A stretch of DNA of 21,186 nucleotides from contig USPF01000042.1 of the NCBI GenBank assembly GCA_900556555.1, forward strand, positions 1 to 21,186, written 5' to 3'. Positions 1-8,859 of this stretch are shown here, piece by piece. The DNA is from an uncultured Blautia sp. Lineage in GTDB: Bacteria; Bacillota; Clostridia; Lachnospirales; Lachnospiraceae. The first letter of the stretch is position 1; each line of letters begins with the position of its first letter. Made by a program: the position numbers and the translations under genes. The notes under the pieces are model-generated. The model was not told the origin of the DNA, searched no databases, and was given only the letters and a program-made list of their open reading frames with translations.

Positions 1-1551
1 GGTACATCCTTTCACCGCTATAAATTTATTAATGAAATAATCCAGGTCTTTATATCCCACCTTATCGGCAATCTGATAAATTTTATCATCTGTATGCAAA
101 AGATATTCTGCTGCCTTTTCAATTCTGTAGTTGTTTAAATATTCTTTAAAGGATATCCCATACTGTTTTCGGAACATCTGCCCTAAATATGCGCTATTTA
201 CAAAATACTTTTTGCTGAATTCTTTTAAGGTAATGTTTTCCTGATAATGCTCTCGTATTTCTTTTTCCACACATCCTAAAACTCCGTGAGATGTATTTTT
301 CCTAAGTTCTCCCAAGTATTCTCCATACTCCTGCATAAAACGACAGAAATTCTCCTGCCCTCCTCTTAAAGCGCTGTTTTCAAAAACATTCCTCCGTATA
401 TACTGGATAATTTCATCCTGATTCAGACTTTCATCCTCCCCAAGCCCTAAATGCGCCAGATTTACAAGCAAATAATTCATATTCATCTGGGTCATTTCCA
501 AATCTACATTCTGCTGGTTTAACTCCTGGTATACGATTCTTCCCTTTTCCAAAATCTTCTCTGCATTATTTTCTTCCACAGCTTTTAATAGTTCTTCAAT
601 ACTATTTTTATTAATGATTTTCCCACTTGTTTCTTTTCTTTCTTCTGAATAATATAAAATACTCTTATCCACCTGAAAAACATGAAAACTCCGTGCCAGA
701 ATTGCAGTACGGAAAGATTCTGAAATATCCTCAATAGAACTGACAGCATCTCCTACATAACTTCTCACCTTCACTGGCAAGTCTACTGCAATACCTTCCA
801 GAAACTCTTTCAAATAGGCCTCTTCTTCCATTCCATTATCTACTGCAATCCCTACATCATACAAAAATCCAATATCCAGCCATTCCTTACGTCCCACAAT
901 ATCCATAAATACCAGATCTTCTTTTTCTGAACCCAGGTATTTCCTGCAATTCTGAAAAACTACTTTCTGATAGGTACGCATATCCTGAAAATCTAGAACT
1001 TCTTCTTTTTCTTCTAATTCTATATGAATATAACGGATTCTATTGGAAAAGGAAACTTTTTTGTGAATATAATCTAGAGCTTCTTTATCTGCACGGCCTA
1101 ATAACAAAGCCTGTATATATCTGACAAAATAAGCTCTTCCCATTTTCTTCTTTTCCGTTTCCTGCTTTTTTTGCGTCTTATATAAAAGGCTTACTTTTTC
1201 TAAAAGAGCAAAGAGCTGCTGCCTCTGAATAGGTTTTAAAATATAATCTGTACATTTATATTTAATTGCCTGTTGCGCATAGGAAAAGTCTCCATATCCA
1301 CTTAAAATCACAAAAAATGCATCTGAAAGCTCTTCCTCCCTGATTTTTTTCAAAAGTGTTATTCCATCCATTACTGGCATCTTAATATCTGACAAAATCA
1401 AGTCTACAGGTGCATCCTGTAAAAACTCCACTGCTTCCTGCCCGTTATAAACAATTCCTGCAATTTCATAGCCACAGCTTTCCCACTCTATAAGCATAGA
1501 AAGCCCCTGTGCAATATATTGTTCATCTTCAACTAGTAAAACTTTTAGCAT
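1..1551 (-). CDS. YesN-type AraC-family response regulator (3' end cut by window edge)
   Basis: DNA-binding response regulator of a two-component system, partner of the kinase encoded just before it. I translated it from the ATG at 1549-1551; 517 codons stay open to base 1. The N-terminal receiver domain (about residues 1-120) has the acidic pair E8/D9, phospho-acceptor D55 in LILSDIKMP, S84 and K106. A long middle region without recognisable motifs follows. The C-terminus is an AraC/XylS double helix-turn-helix (about 415-517) with ITLKEFSKKYFVNSAYLGQ and the second-helix signature IYQIADKVGYKDLDYFINKF. Family members run about 10-20 residues further, so little is missing. AGGAGA lies 10 bases before the ATG, and 14 bases separate it from the kinase stop, so the two are co-transcribed. 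YesN proteins usually control carbohydrate ABC transporters; the target here is unknown and may lie beyond base 1. Confidence 0.93.
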   Translation of the reverse strand, partial: MLKVLLVEDEQYIAQGLSMLIEWESCGYEIAGIVYNGQEAVEFLQDAPVDLILSDIKMPVMDGITLLKKIREEELSDAFFVILSGYGDFSYAQQAIKYKCTDYILKPIQRQQLFALLEKVSLLYKTQKKQETEKKKMGRAYFVRYIQALLLGRADKEALDYIHKKVSFSNRIRYIHIELEEKEEVLDFQDMRTYQKVVFQNCRKYLGSEKEDLVFMDIVGRKEWLDIGFLYDVGIAVDNGMEEEAYLKEFLEGIAVDLPVKVRSYVGDAVSSIEDISESFRTAILARSFHVFQVDKSILYYSEERKETSGKIINKNSIEELLKAVEENNAEKILEKGRIVYQELNQQNVDLEMTQMNMNYLLVNLAHLGLGEDESLNQDEIIQYIRRNVFENSALRGGQENFCRFMQEYGEYLGELRKNTSHGVLGCVEKEIREHYQENITLKEFSKKYFVNSAYLGQMFRKQYGISFKEYLNNYRIEKAAEYLLHTDDKIYQIADKVGYKDLDYFINKFIAVKGCT

Positions 1552-1565
1552 TTCTTTTCTATCTC

Positions 1566-3338
1566 CTATTTTAAAACATGAAGCGGGATTGAAATAGTTA
1601 CGATTGTTCCCACATGCTCTTCACTCTCTAACACAAATTTTACCTGACCCTCTGTATACATTTTCAACCTGAGACAAGCATTCACCATTCCTACACTTCC
1701 CTTCTGCTTTAACATTTCGATGCTTGCGTGTTCCATTTTCTCCTTAAGAATAGAAAGATATTCTTCTGGCATTCCACTTCCTGTATCTTCTATTTCCATG
1801 TATAACTCTTCTTGTTTCTGAGATACCCTTACAAAAATCCAGCATTGCGCCGCCTTATCCTCTATACCATGTACACAAGCATTTTCTACAAAAGTTACCA
1901 AAGAAAGTTTCGGAATTTTATAATCTTCGCACCCTTCTTCCACCTCAATGGTATAAGACAAACGATTTCCAAATCTGTATTTCTGCAGTTTTAGATATGC
2001 CTCCACAAACTTTCGCTCCTCCTGAATCGGTAGCAAATCCGTTCCCCACTCTACGTATTGACGTTCCATGATAGAAAGTTGTTCTATCATCTCTGCTGTC
2101 TCATACTCCTGCTTTAACACGCTCCGCATTCTTATATTTTCCAGAACATTAAACAAAAAGTGCGGATTAATCTGTCCATGCAAAGCCAAAAGTTCTGCTT
2201 TTTGTCTCGCAATATTAATCTCCTGCTGTTTCAATCTGCTTTTATATACGGTTTCAATTAAATCATTATTTTCCTGAACCATACTGTTATAATTTCTCAT
2301 AAGAACAGCAATTTCATCCGTCCCCTGAATACCCTGAATTTTCTCCAGTTTTCCCTGTCCTCTGTAATTAATAGTTCTATTCAAAATCTCCAATCTTTCG
2401 GTAAAGGTTCTACGCAGCGCCTGCATAAACACACATGGTATCAAAATATTAAACAGAATCAACAATACAACTGTCAGCCAATGCTGTAAAATTCCCCGAA
2501 AAAAATGATTCTTTTTTGGAATTGCATAGATATCTAGATCTTGTCCAAACAAATGAAAAGATTCTATATATTCTCCTTTTTTTCTGTTTACACCTATAAT
2601 TTTTTCAAAATCCTGTTGTCGATTCAGTTTACGGCTGTTAGAAAAGATAATTTTTCCATCCTTACATACATAGACCCTATCTTCATAGTTAGCCATAATC
2701 AGATTTTGATTAATTTGTGTATAATCTAAATCAATTTTTAACAGTTTCTGATAAGGATCTCTTTTATAACGATCCAACTTTCGTACAAAAGATGCTTTTC
2801 TCGGCAGCTTCAGGTTGGTTGTTCCAGAAGCCTCAAAGTAAAAATACATCTGCATTTCCTGTCCGGAAGCTAAAAATTCCTCATACCAGGCTTTTCCCTT
2901 AATACTTTCCATCTTCCAGAATCTGCCTCCATTTACCACCGTTGGATTATCTGTATACATGGTAATAATCGCATTACTAGTTCCCAGTGAACTATCAAAT
3001 AAGGAATCTTTTAAAAGCTCCTGATATTGATTATAGTAGTCCAGTTCTGAAGAAAATTCTTTATTTAGAAATTCATTAATATACTTGTTAAAGTAAATAT
3101 TTTCTGACAAGGCTGCTGCCTCATCTGCTGCACTATTCATCATATATTCTACAGATTTTACCATATTTTTAAGTCGCACTTCCCTGGCTTCTTTTTCATC
3201 ATGAATAAACATTCCACAAATCACTGTATCTGTAAGAACCAATGGAAGCATGACACAATAAAAATACAGCAGAAAAATCTTTCTCTTTATCTTTAAATTA
3301 TTCAAATACACATCTAACTTTTCTCTGATCCTTTTCAC
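1566..3338 (-). CDS. YesM-type sensor histidine kinase (GTG start)
   Basis: Membrane sensor kinase of the HisKA_7TM-lacking 'His_kinase' (LytS/YesM) class. Transmembrane segment 1 spans about residues 20-45, an extracellular sensor domain about 46-285, and transmembrane segment 2 about 286-307. A HAMP-like linker follows, then the phosphorylation box QINPHFLFN with H393. The ATPase domain has an N-box (FVENACVHG, N486) and a G-box (EDTGSGMP, 517-524). At 590 residues it is full length for the family. The start is GTG at 3338: the nearby ATG at 3340 is followed at once by TGA, while GTG has a GGGGG ribosome-binding tract 9 bases upstream. It begins 3 bases after the fbp stop, so translation is probably coupled to fbp, and it is followed by the YesN-type regulator. 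The ligand is unknown; sugar sensing is inferred from the family. Confidence 0.93.
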   Translation of the reverse strand: MKRIREKLDVYLNNLKIKRKIFLLYFYCVMLPLVLTDTVICGMFIHDEKEAREVRLKNMVKSVEYMMNSAADEAAALSENIYFNKYINEFLNKEFSSELDYYNQYQELLKDSLFDSSLGTSNAIITMYTDNPTVVNGGRFWKMESIKGKAWYEEFLASGQEMQMYFYFEASGTTNLKLPRKASFVRKLDRYKRDPYQKLLKIDLDYTQINQNLIMANYEDRVYVCKDGKIIFSNSRKLNRQQDFEKIIGVNRKKGEYIESFHLFGQDLDIYAIPKKNHFFRGILQHWLTVVLLILFNILIPCVFMQALRRTFTERLEILNRTINYRGQGKLEKIQGIQGTDEIAVLMRNYNSMVQENNDLIETVYKSRLKQQEINIARQKAELLALHGQINPHFLFNVLENIRMRSVLKQEYETAEMIEQLSIMERQYVEWGTDLLPIQEERKFVEAYLKLQKYRFGNRLSYTIEVEEGCEDYKIPKLSLVTFVENACVHGIEDKAAQCWIFVRVSQKQEELYMEIEDTGSGMPEEYLSILKEKMEHASIEMLKQKGSVGMVNACLRLKMYTEGQVKFVLESEEHVGTIVTISIPLHVLK

Positions 3339-3341
3339 ATG

Positions 3342-5210
3342 CTATTTCCCCCTGTAAACCTCCAAAAGTTTCTTCAGCATTTGAATTTCTTCTTTTATCT
3401 CTTTTCCTTCGTCAGTGTCTCCAACCATGATTCGGTCTGCTTCTGTCTCGAACATCGTAGAGGTAGACTCAATATCTTTGTTTTCTTCCAGGACTTTTTC
3501 CACACTTTCAAAAGGCTGATGTGCCTTAATCCGCATTCCATGAGAATTATAAATCAAGGTATATCCGGCAATTCCTGTGGTCTTATGATATGCTTGACTA
3601 AATCCGCCGTCAATCACAATAAGTTTTCCGTTGGCACGCACCGGCTCTTCTCCTTCTACTGTTTTTACTGGAGTATGTCCGTTAATAATATGAGATAAAG
3701 GTGAAAATAATCCAAATTCCCTGAGAATCATATTGCAGGTCTTTTCCGTATGATAAAACTTATAATAAGGATCTGTCGGCTCTTTCCAGGCCGTTTTATC
3801 CTGAATAAAAGTACGTTCAAAAGTTTTAATATTTCTTCCGCAGAGCGGAGACTTTTTCCCAGTCCAAAGATACCACATGAAATCCAGACCATCTTGTCCT
3901 GCTTCCCCTTTTCGTACTTCTCTTACAACCCGCTCCGCATAATCCAGATATTCCTTACCCATATAAATATTTCTATCAATTTCAATCCCATCAAAATTCC
4001 CTTGATCATCTAAAGGAATACAGCCATGATAAAGAAGATTTTCATTATAGCGTTTATACATACATCCTTTTTCAAAAAGGAAATCCATATGCTTTTGCAG
4101 GCGATGACTGTTTAAAAAAGAAAATTTTAAGTCCTGAATAACTTTTTGTTCTTCTTCTGTAAGCTCATAAGGATGTTCCCTGTCCACAGTAGGAAAATCC
4201 GTATCCTTCATAGCATAAGTCATCTGCTGGGAAACCACGGTTTTATTTTCATAATCAATTTTATCCAGAAGAAGACGGTCCTGCATATTATACTCCGGAT
4301 GACGCAATATAATCTGACCCTCCAGTTTAAATAAAATAATGGACAAGGCTTTCTGAGCCGCCTCCATAATATCTAACTCCGGATATGTCTTCTCTCCAAA
4401 CAGTACTAATGAACGCAGACTGATACCATAACCGCTTTCCAGAATCTGAATATTATTGTACTTCATATTATTTTTTACTACGGTTGCAATGCTGGCTTCA
4501 TTTCCGCAGGCTGCTCCCATCCACAAAATATCGTGATTTCCCCATTCAATGTCAAGAGAGTGGTACTCCATCAGCAAATCCATGATTTTATCTGCATCAC
4601 CGCCCCTGTCAAAGATATCGCCTACAATATGGAGATGGTCCACAGCCAGGTGCTTGATCAATTCTGCAAGGGCTACAATGAATTCTTCTGAATTCTCGAT
4701 TCCGATAATGGTATCTAAAATCTGTCTGTGATACCGGATTTGATTATCATCCTCATCCGGCATAAAATGCAGAAGCTCATCAATAATATCCCCAAATTCC
4801 TTTGGAAGTGCCTTCCGTACTTTTGACCTTGTATATTTTGAGGATACCGTCTTTGCGATTTCCAGCAGATAATTCAGCATCAGGCGGTACCAGTCCTCTG
4901 ACAATTCATTCAGGTTTCTTTTCCGGTTCATCACTTCTCTTGGATAGTAGATCAGGGTGCAGATTTCTTTTTGTTCCCGCACACTCAGGGTTTCAGAAAA
5001 CAGCATCCGCACCTTTTCCCGGATAACACCGGAACAGTTATTCATAATGTGAAGAAAGGCTTCGTATTCCCCGTGAATATCACTCATAAAATGCTCTGTG
5101 CCTTTGGGAAGGTTGATAATCGCTGTAAGATTAATAATCTCCCTGCATACTGCCTGTTTGGTTGGATATTTTTCTTTTAGCAGCTTCATCCAGATATCTC
5201 TGTCTCTCAT
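3342..5210 (-). CDS. fbp: Class III fructose-1,6-bisphosphatase
   Basis: Cytoplasmic, metal-dependent phosphatase of gluconeogenesis that hydrolyses fructose 1,6-bisphosphate to fructose 6-phosphate. It belongs to the Firmicutes class III family within the calcineurin-like metallophosphoesterase fold. Metal-binding motifs are visible in order: SDIHGEYEAF (43-52), VGDIFDRGGD (196-205), WGNHDILWMG (223-232) and NGHTPVK (510-516). At 622 residues it is somewhat shorter than B. subtilis Fbp (about 670); the difference is mainly at the N-terminus, where the family's NLPKGTEHF block already begins at residue 33. The ATG at 5210 has AGGA 5 bases upstream; a second in-frame ATG lies at 5189. It follows the FMN enzyme by 14 bases and precedes the kinase by 3, so it sits mid-operon. 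Linkage to a two-component pair is not something I recognise as standard for fbp. Confidence 0.95.
   Translation of the reverse strand: MRDRDIWMKLLKEKYPTKQAVCREIINLTAIINLPKGTEHFMSDIHGEYEAFLHIMNNCSGVIREKVRMLFSETLSVREQKEICTLIYYPREVMNRKRNLNELSEDWYRLMLNYLLEIAKTVSSKYTRSKVRKALPKEFGDIIDELLHFMPDEDDNQIRYHRQILDTIIGIENSEEFIVALAELIKHLAVDHLHIVGDIFDRGGDADKIMDLLMEYHSLDIEWGNHDILWMGAACGNEASIATVVKNNMKYNNIQILESGYGISLRSLVLFGEKTYPELDIMEAAQKALSIILFKLEGQIILRHPEYNMQDRLLLDKIDYENKTVVSQQMTYAMKDTDFPTVDREHPYELTEEEQKVIQDLKFSFLNSHRLQKHMDFLFEKGCMYKRYNENLLYHGCIPLDDQGNFDGIEIDRNIYMGKEYLDYAERVVREVRKGEAGQDGLDFMWYLWTGKKSPLCGRNIKTFERTFIQDKTAWKEPTDPYYKFYHTEKTCNMILREFGLFSPLSHIINGHTPVKTVEGEEPVRANGKLIVIDGGFSQAYHKTTGIAGYTLIYNSHGMRIKAHQPFESVEKVLEENKDIESTSTMFETEADRIMVGDTDEGKEIKEEIQMLKKLLEVYRGK
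3348..3352 (-). promoter_or_regulatory. Ribosome binding site of the histidine kinase inside the fbp 3' end
   Basis: On the minus strand GGGGG, within the last codons of fbp, sits 9 bases before the GTG at 3338. It decides the GTG start over the overlapping ATG at 3340, which reads ATG TGA. Its position inside fbp suggests translational coupling. Confidence 0.55.
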
Positions 5211-5224
5211 TGATTCCTATGCCC

Positions 5225-6244
5225 TCATTCTTTCCAAATCATATCCCGGTTAATTTCTTTCAGAGAAAATGCCCCGCACATTTTCATGGTATCGATCAGT
5301 TCTGCACCGTATTTCTCTATCAGAGCTGCCACGCCTTCCTGTGCACCCCCGTAAACAGCCGTTACAAACGGCCTGGCTGCCAGTACCGCATCTGCTCCCA
5401 TGGCAAGTGCTTTAAACACATCGATTCCTGTGCGGATTCCGCCGTCTACCAGAATCTTCATCTCCTTACCCACTGCTTTTACAATGGAAGGCAGCACTTC
5501 TGCTGTAGACGGGCACTGATCTAAAACTCTTCCTCCGTGATTGGATACCACGATTCCCTGCACACCTGCTTCCAATGCTCTCTGTGCCGCTTTTGGTGTC
5601 ATGATTCCCTTTAATAGAAAAGGAATTTCTGCCATTTTTACGATTTCCTTTAATTCCTCCACAGATTTTGACCCTGCTGGAGGATTCAGATTCTGCAAAA
5701 ACGGAAGTCCTGCTGCGTCAATATCCATTGCTACTGCGAAGGCTCCTGATTTTTTTACCAATTCCATTTTCTCCCTGATTGTATTCATGTCCCATGGTTT
5801 CACAGTGGGAATGCCCATTCCACCCAGACGGCCAATGGCTACTGCTGCCTCTGTCATAACCTGGGGATTTGTGCCATCCCCCGTAAATGCCGCAATTCCA
5901 TGCTTGGCACAGGCTTCCACCAGAATCTCATTGTATTCCAAATCTGTATAGTTCTCTCCGTAATGCAGTTTCACTGCACCTACAGGCCCTGCAAAAACAG
6001 GATACCGGAATGTTTTTCCAAACAATTCTAATTCCGTATTTACCGGTTTCTGCTGGCAGATGGTATCCATGTTAATACAGATTTCCTGCCATTTTGCATA
6101 ATTTCTGGCTGCCACAGTACCGTTTCCCTTTGCACCAGGTCCCGGAATGGTATTCTTACATGCAAGCCCGTTGCAAACGTTACACGCTTTACAATATGGA
6201 CCAATATTTCCCCTTGCTTTCTCTGTCACTTCCTGAAAATTCAT
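5225..6244 (-). CDS. FMN-dependent alpha-hydroxy-acid dehydrogenase-like protein with N-terminal Cys cluster
   Basis: A TIM-barrel flavoprotein of the lactate/glycolate oxidase family (COG1304 type), 339 residues. Late barrel motifs are clear: LLKGIMTPKAA (210-220), the catalytic VSNHGGRVLD (233-242) with the likely base H236 and substrate-binding R239, LVDGGIRTG (265-273) and ADAVLAARPF (284-293), which form the FMN phosphate site. The N-terminus carries C18-x2-C21-x2-C24-x4-C29 followed by a Gly/Pro-rich NTIPGPGAKGNG, a possible metal or iron-sulfur site absent from classical members. No signal peptide or membrane segment. A good promoter and a GAGGAG ribosome binding site precede it, and fbp follows by 14 bases. 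The substrate is unproven; lactate or another 2-hydroxy acid is a guess, and in an anaerobe a dehydrogenase is likelier than an oxidase. Type 2 isopentenyl-diphosphate isomerase shares the fold but not this NHGGR-centred motif set. Confidence 0.85.
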   Translation of the reverse strand: MNFQEVTEKARGNIGPYCKACNVCNGLACKNTIPGPGAKGNGTVAARNYAKWQEICINMDTICQQKPVNTELELFGKTFRYPVFAGPVGAVKLHYGENYTDLEYNEILVEACAKHGIAAFTGDGTNPQVMTEAAVAIGRLGGMGIPTVKPWDMNTIREKMELVKKSGAFAVAMDIDAAGLPFLQNLNPPAGSKSVEELKEIVKMAEIPFLLKGIMTPKAAQRALEAGVQGIVVSNHGGRVLDQCPSTAEVLPSIVKAVGKEMKILVDGGIRTGIDVFKALAMGADAVLAARPFVTAVYGGAQEGVAALIEKYGAELIDTMKMCGAFSLKEINRDMIWKE

Positions 6245-6280
6245 ATTCTTTTCTCCTCTGTCCCTATATTTCTATGCACC

Positions 6281-6309
6281 ATTTTACAACGATTCCGTGG
6301 AATTATCAA
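6281..6309 (-). promoter_or_regulatory. Sigma-A-type promoter with a dyad in the spacer
   Basis: On the minus strand TTGATA (6304-6309) and TAAAAT (6281-6286) are separated by exactly 17 bases, each one mismatch from consensus. The spacer contains the inverted repeat ATTCC-AC-GGAAT (6292-6303), a possible operator. It lies between the MFS stop and the FMN-enzyme start and would drive FMN enzyme-fbp-yesM-yesN. Confidence 0.6.
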
Positions 6310-6312
6310 ATC

Positions 6313-7575
6313 TTACCCAATACTTTCTTCCAGCCTGGATAAGTCTCTGGAACACATGGCAAGAAGAATACAAAGGCAAAAAAGTGCAATATTAAACAGG
6401 AATGGAAAACCTGGGTTCAGCTCAAACATCCATCCAATCAGGCTTCCAAATGGCACGGAAATACCAATCATTAATACATTGTATAATGCATAAATTCTGG
6501 AACGTTCCTTTTGGTCTACATAATGAGCCATAAGAGCATCCTTTCTTGGAATAATAACTGCATAAGCCGCTGCTTCCAGAACCGTATAGCCCATCACCAA
6601 TAGCAGATTTTTCTCTGGTGTAAGCAAAAGAAGCAGATGGCTTGCTATGTACATGAGAAATCCCACCAGAAAAGAAACTTTCATTCTAAGTTTCTGAAAA
6701 AGGTTCTGCAGCCCAATGACAAAGGCAAGCATAACCAGAGTACGGATAACCGGAAACACAGCCACCAGTTCATCTGATAAATGAATCTTTTCTGTGACAT
6801 ACAGGGAAAAGAAATTCGTAGTGGCAATCTGGATAATATTGGTAAGCGCCATAAAATACACCACCAGCCGCATTTTCCCGGATTTTACCATGGTAAGAAA
6901 TACCCTTCCGTATCCTTTCATCATGGAGAAATAAGAAAGATTCTTTGTTTCCTCCATCCGCTTTTTCCCTACCTGTGTCTCACCGCCAAAATAGTAAAGC
7001 AGCAAAAACTTCGCCAGCATGGAAATGGCTGCAATGAAATACAGCCAGCGCATGACAGAAACTACATCATATGTCCCTACTAAAATCACAGCCAGCGGTG
7101 AGAAAAACACAGATAACATCCCGCACATCTGAATCAAGGTAAAGGCATTGGTAATATGTTTTGGAGGGCAGTCTTCAATAAACAGGCAGTTCCAGGATGT
7201 GTTTGTAATCTGGAAAGCTGCGTTTACCGCCGCTGCTGCCAGAAACCACCAGAAATTCTGAGAAGCTGCCCAGATCAGGCAGGGAACGGTCCAGCCCAGG
7301 GTATCAAAAATCACCGTAGCCTTTCTTCTCCCCATTTTATCGGTAATGACACCGCCAATCAGGGCGAAAAACATCTGCAAAATAAATCCAACCGTAACCG
7401 TAGTGCCGATTTCCACACTGCTAAGACCCAGTTTCCGCATATAAAGTGTCTGGAATGGTATAAACAGGGAATAAGGGATGAACCAAAGGGGTTCCGTACA
7501 AATAGACCATTTAGGATTTCCTTTTAACTCCCGGAAGGTCTGTACCAATACATGGTTTTTTAGTTGCTGTAACAT
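6313..7575 (-). CDS. MFS transporter
   Basis: Integral membrane protein of the major facilitator superfamily, 420 residues, with about 12 hydrophobic segments. The loop 2-3 signature is present as GGVITDKMGRRKA (74-86), with the expected D and RR. The cytoplasmic N-terminus (about 1-28) is polar and is followed by hydrophobic segments from about residue 29. The ATG at 7575 has GGAG/AGGA ribosome-binding sequence immediately upstream. It starts 28 bases after the Ctp-protease stop, so it probably belongs to the same transcript, while a separate promoter follows its stop. The substrate cannot be read from the sequence; drug or sugar export are both possible. Confidence 0.88.
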   Translation of the reverse strand: MLQQLKNHVLVQTFRELKGNPKWSICTEPLWFIPYSLFIPFQTLYMRKLGLSSVEIGTTVTVGFILQMFFALIGGVITDKMGRRKATVIFDTLGWTVPCLIWAASQNFWWFLAAAAVNAAFQITNTSWNCLFIEDCPPKHITNAFTLIQMCGMLSVFFSPLAVILVGTYDVVSVMRWLYFIAAISMLAKFLLLYYFGGETQVGKKRMEETKNLSYFSMMKGYGRVFLTMVKSGKMRLVVYFMALTNIIQIATTNFFSLYVTEKIHLSDELVAVFPVIRTLVMLAFVIGLQNLFQKLRMKVSFLVGFLMYIASHLLLLLTPEKNLLLVMGYTVLEAAAYAVIIPRKDALMAHYVDQKERSRIYALYNVLMIGISVPFGSLIGWMFELNPGFPFLFNIALFCLCILLAMCSRDLSRLEESIG

Positions 7576-7602
7576 GTCCTTTTCTCCTTTGAAGTATAAC
7601 TT

Positions 7603-8796
7603 CTATTTTTCTTTCACAACTTCCATGGCCTTCTGAAGCTGATTGTCTTCCTCATGGGTCAGTGTGGTCTTCTGCTCCAGGCCTTCGGTGAGCTCCACCT
7701 CTACATCCGGTGTAATCCCTGTTCCGTGGATACATCTGCCCTTTGGCGTGTAATATTTTGCTGTGGTAGTCTTCACTGCACTTCCATCTGAGAGCGGAAT
7801 CACACTCTGTACAATTCCTTTTCCAAAAGTGGTGGTTCCCACCAAAGTGCCCACTTCGTAGTCCTGAATGGCACCGGCAAAGATTTCGGAAGCACTGGCA
7901 CTGTTTCCATTTACCAGAACAGCCAGCGGCATATCTAGTTTATGTTTTCCATCACTTTTTATCTCTTCTTTATTGCCATCTTTATCCTCTGTATATACGA
8001 TCAGGCCCTCCGGCAGCATATCATTGAGGATATCACATACAGATGTAAGCAGACCGCCCGGATTTCCTCTCAGATCAATAATCAGCCTCTCCATTCCCTG
8101 TTTTTTCAGGGTCTGGAATGCTTCTAAATACTGAGGCTCTGTTTGTTCCGTAAATTCATATAATGCAATATATCCTATCTGATCCTCCAGCATTTCAAAA
8201 TCTACTACAGGAATATTTACTTCTTCCAGTGGGATATCAAATTCCAGATAATCTGCTTCTCCATCTCTTGCAATGGTAAGGTGGGCAATCTCGTCTTCAG
8301 AAGCCTTGATTTCATCTACCACCTCACTCAGCTCTTTTCCCACGATGCTCTCCCCGTTCACAGCTACCAGAATATCTTCCGGCTGCAGGCCGGCCTTGGC
8401 TCCCGGTGCTGTTTCATAACAGCGCACGACCTTCACAGTCCCGGTTTCCATATGCATCTGCATCACCACACCGATTCCTTTATAAGACCCTGTGGTTTCT
8501 GTATTTAAGTCTTCATATTCCTCACTTGTATAGTATGCAGAATATGGGTCTCCAAGACTGGCCATGAGCCCCTTGTACATCATGGACTCCATCAGCTCCT
8601 TATCCACTTCCCCTGTGAATTTTTTATCCACAATCCGCTCGATGAGCTTGGCTTTTTCCACAAAATCATCTGTGACTGCTCCCTGATTTCTCTCATTGGA
8701 CTGGATCACATCATACGCCTTGATTCCCACTGCGCCCACACACACGGTAAGGAGGATTCCCAGCATAAATCCCTTGATAAATTTTTTCCGTTCCAT
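7603..8796 (-). CDS. S41-family C-terminal processing peptidase (CtpA/CtpB-like)
   Basis: Membrane-anchored serine protease acting outside the membrane, 397 residues. A single N-terminal transmembrane anchor spans about residues 9-28. A PDZ domain follows (about 95-180), with the carboxylate-binding YKGIGVVM stretch and APGAKAGLQPEDILVAVNG. The S41 catalytic domain (about 200-375) has DLRGNPGG (241-248), nucleophile S301 in NSASASE, general base K326 in FGKG and Q330. The 25-residue S-K spacing and 4-residue K-Q spacing match the known S-K-Q triad of this family. AAGGAGC precedes the ATG. It follows ftsX across a perfect hairpin. Paralogues act on cell-wall hydrolases or sporulation regulators; the location suggests a role linked to FtsEX, but this is inference. 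Confidence 0.93.
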   Translation of the reverse strand: MERKKFIKGFMLGILLTVCVGAVGIKAYDVIQSNERNQGAVTDDFVEKAKLIERIVDKKFTGEVDKELMESMMYKGLMASLGDPYSAYYTSEEYEDLNTETTGSYKGIGVVMQMHMETGTVKVVRCYETAPGAKAGLQPEDILVAVNGESIVGKELSEVVDEIKASEDEIAHLTIARDGEADYLEFDIPLEEVNIPVVDFEMLEDQIGYIALYEFTEQTEPQYLEAFQTLKKQGMERLIIDLRGNPGGLLTSVCDILNDMLPEGLIVYTEDKDGNKEEIKSDGKHKLDMPLAVLVNGNSASASEIFAGAIQDYEVGTLVGTTTFGKGIVQSVIPLSDGSAVKTTTAKYYTPKGRCIHGTGITPDVEVELTEGLEQKTTLTHEEDNQLQKAMEVVKEK

Positions 8797-8817
8797 TTTG
8801 TCTGCTCCTTATTCATA

Positions 8818-8850
8818 ATAAGGCTGCTGCATAATATGCAGCAGCCTTAT
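8818..8850 (-). terminator. Perfect 15-bp hairpin between ftsX and the Ctp protease
   Basis: ATAAGGCTGCTGCAT and its exact reverse complement are separated by only 3 bases. On the minus strand the hairpin lies about 9 bases after the ftsX stop and just before the ribosome binding site of the next gene. The sequence after it (TATGAATAAGG) lacks a T-run, so it may be a weak terminator, an RNA stabiliser or a processing site rather than a full stop. Confidence 0.5.
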
Positions 8851-8859
8851 CTATTTGTA

